NCBI GenBank assembly: GCA_023253615.1
Contig: JALRFZ010000214.1
Span: forward strand, 1 to 9,554
DNA: 9,554 nt
Direction of reading: 5' to 3'
Source of the DNA: Verrucomicrobiales bacterium
GTDB lineage: Bacteria > Verrucomicrobiota > Verrucomicrobiia > Verrucomicrobiales > DEV007
Shown: piece by piece, positions 5,303-9,554 of the stretch
Position numbering within the stretch: the first letter of the stretch is position 1
How the letters are laid out: each line of letters opens with the position of its first letter
Translations under genes and position numbers: made by a program
The notes under the pieces: model-generated
Database searches by the model: none
Told to the model about the DNA's origin: nothing
Seen by the model: the letters and a program-made list of their open reading frames with translations, nothing else

Positions 5303-8268
5303 GATTCCCGCAGATCCGACCCTGTCTGGTCATCGGACTGACCCTCTTGTGTGCCGTTGCGGCGAAGGCGGTCGATTTTGCGAAGGAGATCCGTCCGATC
5401 TTTGAAGCCCGTTGTTACGAATGCCACGGTCCGGAGAAGCAGAAGGGGGATTTCCGTCTCGATCTGCGCGCGGCCGCGTTGAGGGGCGGTGGGAGTGGTC
5501 CGGCCATCCTCGCGGGCAAGAGCGACGACAGTCCGCTGGTCGCCCATGTCACGGCACCTGCGGGCGACGAGACGCGAATGCCCCCGAAGGGCGAGGGACT
5601 GGGGGCCGCCGACATCGACCTCCTGAAACGCTGGATCGATGCCGGGGCTCCCTGGCCCGATGCCCTCGCCGGGGAGGATGAGCGCCTTTCCCACTGGGCC
5701 TGGCAACCGCTCGCGAAGGCGGGAGACGTGGTTTTGTCAGGAGGCAAGGGCCACCCCGTCGATGCCTTCGTCGAAACCAAACGTGCCGGGGCCGGACTGT
5801 CCGCCACGCCCGAAGCCGGGCGGGCCACGCTGATCCGCCGGCTTTCCTTCGATCTGCATGGCCTGCCGCCCGCGCCGGAGGAGGTCGAAGCCTTCCTGAA
5901 GGATGAATCCCCCGATGCCTACGAAAAGCTCGTCGATCGGTACCTCGCCTCGCCGCATTTCGGCGAGCGCTTCGCCCGTCACTGGCTCGACCTCGCGCAC
6001 TACGCCGACACCCATGGATTCGAGCGCGACAAACGGCGTGACCATGCCTGGCGTTACCGGGACTACGTCATCGAAAGCCTCAATGCCGACAAACCGTATC
6101 TCCGCTTCCTCGAAGAGCAGATCGCCGGCGATGTGCTCTGGCCGGAGAATCCGGATGCGGTTGTCGCGACCGGCTTTCTCGCGGCGGGTCCGTGGGATTT
6201 CGTTGGGCAGGTCGAGACGAAGAGCGACGAACTGCGCCGCTCGGCCCGGGCGCTGGATCTCGACGACATGGTCACGCAGGTGATGTCGGCGGCCTGCGGC
6301 GTGACGATCAACTGCGCCCGCTGCCACGACCACAAGCTCGATCCGATCACGCAGGAGGAGTATTACCGGCTCACCGCCGTGTTTGCCGGGGTGAAGCGCG
6401 AGGACCGTGTCGTGAGCGAGGCCGCGCAGCGGGAATACGACCAAAGGCACGCGGCCCTGACGAAACAACAATCCGCGGCCGGTCATGCCATCGCGAAGCT
6501 CGAGGGCAAGGGCATTTCGCTGGCCGATCTCGTGGGCGGAGGCAACGGCACGGGCACGGGAAACATACGGCAGGGGATCGATCCCCGCAGCGGGGTGGTG
6601 CAGACCCGGGATTTCGGGGATCTCGGAAACGTGAAGGTGAACCAGTTCACGCGGGCGAAGGTGCCTTTCGTCGATGGCGTCTTCATCCCCGATGGCCGGA
6701 ACGGCATGGCACGGATCCCCGTCAGCTCGACCGGACTGACGGTGACCGGGCTCCCGGCGACCTCGGGCAAAGCCTGGGATGCGATCCGCAATGGACCGGT
6801 CGCGAGCCAGTATTCACCGGTGGCGGGCGGTGTGGATTTCTCGAAGGAGGGGCGCAGCTTGCTCGGCATCCATGCGAATGCGGGAATCACCTTCGACCTC
6901 GCCGCGATCCGGGAGGCCACGGGGGAAAAGGGGATGCGCCTCACCGCCCGACTCGCTTACTTCGGCCAGGAAGGAGGACCTGTCGCCGATGTGTGGATCT
7001 TCCTCGATGGCAAAAAGACTTTCGAGCGTCGCGGTCTCGGGCGGAAGGAAGGTCTTGTCGCGATCGACCTGCCGATTCCGGAGGCGACACGGTTTCTCAC
7101 CTTGATCTCGACGGATGGTGGAAACGGATACGGACACGATCAGGTGGGTTTTGGAGACATCCGTCTCGTGCCCGATCCGCCGCGCGATCTCACGGAGGGA
7201 GCCGCGGAGGAGCTGACCCGCTTGCGGGGGGAACGCGACAAAATCGCGAAGGAGATCGCCTCTCTCGGCCCTCCACCCAAAGTCTACGCGGTCGTGCCGG
7301 AGACGACGATGCCCGAGGTGCGCCTGCTCCGCCGCGGGGAGCCGGGGCATCCGGCGGGAGATCCGCTCGCGCCCGGTGCGGTTGCCGCGCTCGCCATGCT
7401 CGATCCGGAGCTCGGTGATCTCACGACCGATGCGGGGCAGCGGCGTGCCGCGCTCGCGGAGTGGATCACCCATCCTGACAATGCCCTGACGCGGCGGGTC
7501 ATCGTGAACCGGCTCTGGCAATGGGTGTTTGGTCAGGGGCTCGTTGCGACATCGAGCGATTTCGGGCTGGGGGGCGAGCCTCCTTCACATCCGGAGTTGC
7601 TCGACTGGCTCGCGGCCGAATTCGATCGTCGTGGCGGCTCGGTGAAGGCGATGCTGCGGCTCCTGCTGACGAGCGGCACCTATCGGCAGGATTCGCGTTT
7701 CTCCGAGTCGGCGCCCGGCGTGTCGGTCGATGCCGGAAACCGCCTCCTCTGGCGTCAGAATCCCCGCCGCATCGAGGCCGAGGCGGTGCGCGACGCCGTC
7801 CTCGCCGTGAGTGGCAAGCTCAATCCCGGGCAAGGTGGGCCGGGTTTCGAGGATTTCACCTACGAGGAGGCTTACGCCCCGATCTATCGCTATGTGACGG
7901 CCGATGAACCGGAGCTCTGGCGGCGCAGCATTTATCGTTATGTGGTCCGGACGACCCCGAGCCGTTTCATGACGACGCTCGACTGTCCCGATCCCGCGAG
8001 TTTCACGCCGAAACGGAATGTCACGACGACCCCGCTCCAGTCGCTCGCGCTTTACAACAACGACTTCATCCTGCGCCAGGCGCGCTACTTCGCGGAACGC
8101 CTGGAAAAGGAGGGCGGCGATCCCCTGCCGCGGGCCTACCAGCTGGCGTTTGGTCGTGCTCCGGAAAAGGAGGAGGCCGACCTGGCGCGCCAATTCATCG
8201 CCGACGAGGGGCTCTTCGCCTTTTGCCGGGCGCTCTTCAACGCCAACGAATTTGTTTATGTCGATTGA
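5299..8268 (+). CDS. Exported c-type cytochrome PSCyt1/PSCyt2/PSD1 protein (DUF1549-DUF1553) with internal NPCBM-like module
   Basis: A 989-residue exported protein. Residues 1-24 are a Sec signal (cleavage near AAKA-V). PSCyt1 (about 28-120) has one heme c motif, C39-Y-E-C42-H43, with Met94 (RMPPKGE) as likely distal ligand. PSCyt2/DUF1549 (about 153-370) includes LIRRLSFDLHGLPP, HWLDLAHYADTHG and a second C339-A-R-C342-H343 followed by DHKLDPI, conserved in the family. PSD1/DUF1553 (about 715-975) has VNRLWQWVFGQGLV, SSDFGLGGEPPSHPELLDWL and FTPKRNVTTTPLQSLALYNN. Between the halves, residues about 430-625 form a beta-rich insert (LGIHANAGITFDL, VADVWIFLDGKKTF, STDGGNGYGHDQVGFGDIRLV) resembling an NPCBM carbohydrate-binding module, bracketed by charged helices (about 375-402, 632-655). 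The family is abundant in Planctomycetota and Verrucomicrobiota and its biochemical role is unsettled; polysaccharide-linked redox chemistry is an inference. It is translationally coupled to the regulator and followed by its usual DUF1501 partner. Confidence 0.95.
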   Translation: MRFPQIRPCLVIGLTLLCAVAAKAVDFAKEIRPIFEARCYECHGPEKQKGDFRLDLRAAALRGGGSGPAILAGKSDDSPLVAHVTAPAGDETRMPPKGEGLGAADIDLLKRWIDAGAPWPDALAGEDERLSHWAWQPLAKAGDVVLSGGKGHPVDAFVETKRAGAGLSATPEAGRATLIRRLSFDLHGLPPAPEEVEAFLKDESPDAYEKLVDRYLASPHFGERFARHWLDLAHYADTHGFERDKRRDHAWRYRDYVIESLNADKPYLRFLEEQIAGDVLWPENPDAVVATGFLAAGPWDFVGQVETKSDELRRSARALDLDDMVTQVMSAACGVTINCARCHDHKLDPITQEEYYRLTAVFAGVKREDRVVSEAAQREYDQRHAALTKQQSAAGHAIAKLEGKGISLADLVGGGNGTGTGNIRQGIDPRSGVVQTRDFGDLGNVKVNQFTRAKVPFVDGVFIPDGRNGMARIPVSSTGLTVTGLPATSGKAWDAIRNGPVASQYSPVAGGVDFSKEGRSLLGIHANAGITFDLAAIREATGEKGMRLTARLAYFGQEGGPVADVWIFLDGKKTFERRGLGRKEGLVAIDLPIPEATRFLTLISTDGGNGYGHDQVGFGDIRLVPDPPRDLTEGAAEELTRLRGERDKIAKEIASLGPPPKVYAVVPETTMPEVRLLRRGEPGHPAGDPLAPGAVAALAMLDPELGDLTTDAGQRRAALAEWITHPDNALTRRVIVNRLWQWVFGQGLVATSSDFGLGGEPPSHPELLDWLAAEFDRRGGSVKAMLRLLLTSGTYRQDSRFSESAPGVSVDAGNRLLWRQNPRRIEAEAVRDAVLAVSGKLNPGQGGPGFEDFTYEEAYAPIYRYVTADEPELWRRSIYRYVVRTTPSRFMTTLDCPDPASFTPKRNVTTTPLQSLALYNNDFILRQARYFAERLEKEGGDPLPRAYQLAFGRAPEKEEADLARQFIADEGLFAFCRALFNANEFVYVD

Positions 8269-8278
8269 TCGCCCGCTC

Positions 8279-9554
8279 ATGAATCGCCGTGACTTTCTCC
8301 ACGCCGCCGGAGGCGGATTCGGCGGGCTCGCCTTGTCCGCGCTGCTCAGCCGCGACTCGCTCGGCGCCACGACGCATTTCGCGCCGCGTGCGAAGCGGGT
8401 CATCCAGATCTTTTGTCCGGGCGGGTGGAGCCAGGTCGATACCTTCGATTACAAGCCGGAGCTGGAACGCCGCGCCGGGCAGCCTTTCGATCCCGACGGC
8501 AAGCTCCAGTTCTTCGCCTCCAAGCCCGGCAACTGTTATCCGAGCCAATGGACCTTCCGCCAGCACGGCGAATCGGGCCGGTGGGTCAGCGATCTCTTTC
8601 CGCGTCTCGCGAAGTGTGTCGATGACATGGCCTTCGTCTATTCGATGAAGAGCACCACGGCCCTGCATGGTCCCGGATGTTTCCTGATGAACACGGGCAA
8701 CGCGTTGCCGGGTTACCCGAGCATGGGGGCGTGGGTGACCTATGGTCTCGGCAGCGAGAGCGAAAACCTGCCGGCCTTCGTCGTGCTGCCCGATCCCCGT
8801 GGACTGCCCCCGGGAGGCATCATCAACTGGGGCGCCGGCTTTCTGCCCGCCCTGCACCAGGCCACGACACTCGACACGACCGATCCCGCGCAGCCCATCG
8901 CCGATCTCTTTCCTCCGAAGGAAATGAAAGCCGCCACGCCGGAATCCGACCGGGCCGGCCTCGCCTTTCTCGAGCGAATGAACCGGCGTCACCGCGCCGG
9001 GCGCGAAGGCAATACGGAACTCGAAGCCCGCATCGCGGCCTACGAGATGGCGGCCCGGCTGCAACTCTCGGCTCCGGAGGTGACCGATCTCTCGGGCGAA
9101 ACGGCCCTGACCAAACAACTCTACGCGATCGAACATCCCGAGTCGGGACCTTTCGGACGCCAGTGCCTCCTCGCCCGACGCCTCGCCGAGCGGGGGGTGC
9201 GTTTCGTGCAGATCTATTGCGGAGCGGAAAACACGACCGCCAAGAAGATCCGTCCGAACTGGGACAGCCACGAGGACATCGTGAGGGACCACGGCTACTG
9301 GGGCGAGGTGCTCGACACGGGGGCCGCGGCCCTGCTCATCGATCTGAAGTCGCGCGGGCTCCTCGACGACACTCTCGTGATCTGCACCTCCGAGTTCGGC
9401 CGACAGCCCGCGGCGCAGGGCTCGGGAAAAGGGCGCGATCACAACGCCGGGGCCTTCACGAGCTGGCTCGCGGGCGGCGGCATCAAGGCGGGGACGGGCC
9501 ATGGAGCCACCGATGAACTCGGCTACGAGGCGATCGAGAAAGTGATGCACAGTT
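8279..9554 (+). CDS. DUF1501 family protein, Tat-exported, 3'-truncated
   Basis: An open frame of 425 codons that continues past the window; by comparison with relatives about 40-50 residues are missing. The N-terminus MNRRDFLHAAGGGFGGLALSALL is a twin-arginine signal, so the protein is probably exported folded. Family features, in order: KRVIQIFCPGGWSQVDTFDYKPEL; FVYSMKSTTALHGPGCFLMNTG; PGYPSMGAWVTYGLGSE; the helical NRRHRAGREGNTELEARIAAYEMAARLQ; RQCLLARRLAERGVRFVQIY; NWDSHEDI; then VICTSEFGRQPAAQGSGKGRDHNAGAFTSWLAGGGIK. DUF1501 proteins have an alkaline-phosphatase/sulfatase-like fold, and the conserved Asp/His/Glu residues fit metal binding, but no activity is established here. It starts 10 bp after the cytochrome gene; an in-frame ATG at 8258 would overlap that gene by 11 bp and add seven residues. 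I prefer 8279 because it puts the Arg pair at residues 3-4. No Shine-Dalgarno is visible, so coupled translation is likely. Confidence 0.95.
   Translation, partial: MNRRDFLHAAGGGFGGLALSALLSRDSLGATTHFAPRAKRVIQIFCPGGWSQVDTFDYKPELERRAGQPFDPDGKLQFFASKPGNCYPSQWTFRQHGESGRWVSDLFPRLAKCVDDMAFVYSMKSTTALHGPGCFLMNTGNALPGYPSMGAWVTYGLGSESENLPAFVVLPDPRGLPPGGIINWGAGFLPALHQATTLDTTDPAQPIADLFPPKEMKAATPESDRAGLAFLERMNRRHRAGREGNTELEARIAAYEMAARLQLSAPEVTDLSGETALTKQLYAIEHPESGPFGRQCLLARRLAERGVRFVQIYCGAENTTAKKIRPNWDSHEDIVRDHGYWGEVLDTGAAALLIDLKSRGLLDDTLVICTSEFGRQPAAQGSGKGRDHNAGAFTSWLAGGGIKAGTGHGATDELGYEAIEKVMHS

Noticed and set aside
8237..9550. 437-codon minus-strand open frame opposite the DUF1501 gene
   Set aside because: The plus strand encodes a clear Tat signal and DUF1501 motifs throughout. 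The antisense frame is a codon-bias shadow in GC-rich DNA with no recognisable domain.

Overview
The window is high-GC DNA with tightly packed genes, several without a visible Shine-Dalgarno sequence. It most likely comes from a Verrucomicrobiota chromosome (Verrucomicrobiaceae-like), with Planctomycetota as the alternative. The main evidence is the pair at the right end: a PSCyt1/PSCyt2/PSD1 protein (DUF1549/DUF1553) followed by a DUF1501 protein, a hallmark of the Planctomycetota-Verrucomicrobiota group. The phylum is an inference; there is no rRNA or other marker gene. No tRNA, rRNA, CRISPR, insertion sequence or phage gene was seen.

Layout. (i) 1-2261, plus strand: the 3' part of a sialidase-like/SGNH-hydrolase fusion, a small protein of unknown function, and a secreted glycerophosphodiester phosphodiesterase (GlpQ type). 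(ii) 2268-3565, minus strand: a TerC-family membrane protein, convergent with glpQ with only 6 bp between the stop codons, and a small secreted six-cysteine protein of unknown function. (iii) 3566-3755: a divergent intergenic region that is locally AT-rich, with a candidate minus-strand promoter and a 7+7 bp inverted repeat over its -35 element. (iv) 3756-4526, plus strand: a TPR-like lipoprotein. (v) 4577-9554, plus strand: an apparent operon of a FadR-type GntR regulator, a 989-residue c-type-cytochrome/DUF1549/DUF1553 protein, and a Tat-exported DUF1501 protein that runs off the right edge.

How the genes work together. The operon in (v) is the most interesting part. The regulator gene starts inside an excellent FadR-type operator (8-bp arms ATTGGTAA / TTACCAAT with an inner TGGTATTACCA), so it is probably autoregulated. 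Its stop codon overlaps the start of the cytochrome gene (ATGA), and a clear AAGGAG ribosome-binding site for that gene lies within the regulator's last codons. Regulator, exported heme protein and exported DUF1501 protein therefore look like one ligand-controlled unit. The big protein also seems to carry an NPCBM-like carbohydrate-binding module inserted between its two conserved halves. With the sialidase/SGNH fusion at the left edge, this suggests glycan breakdown, but the substrate cannot be read from the sequence.
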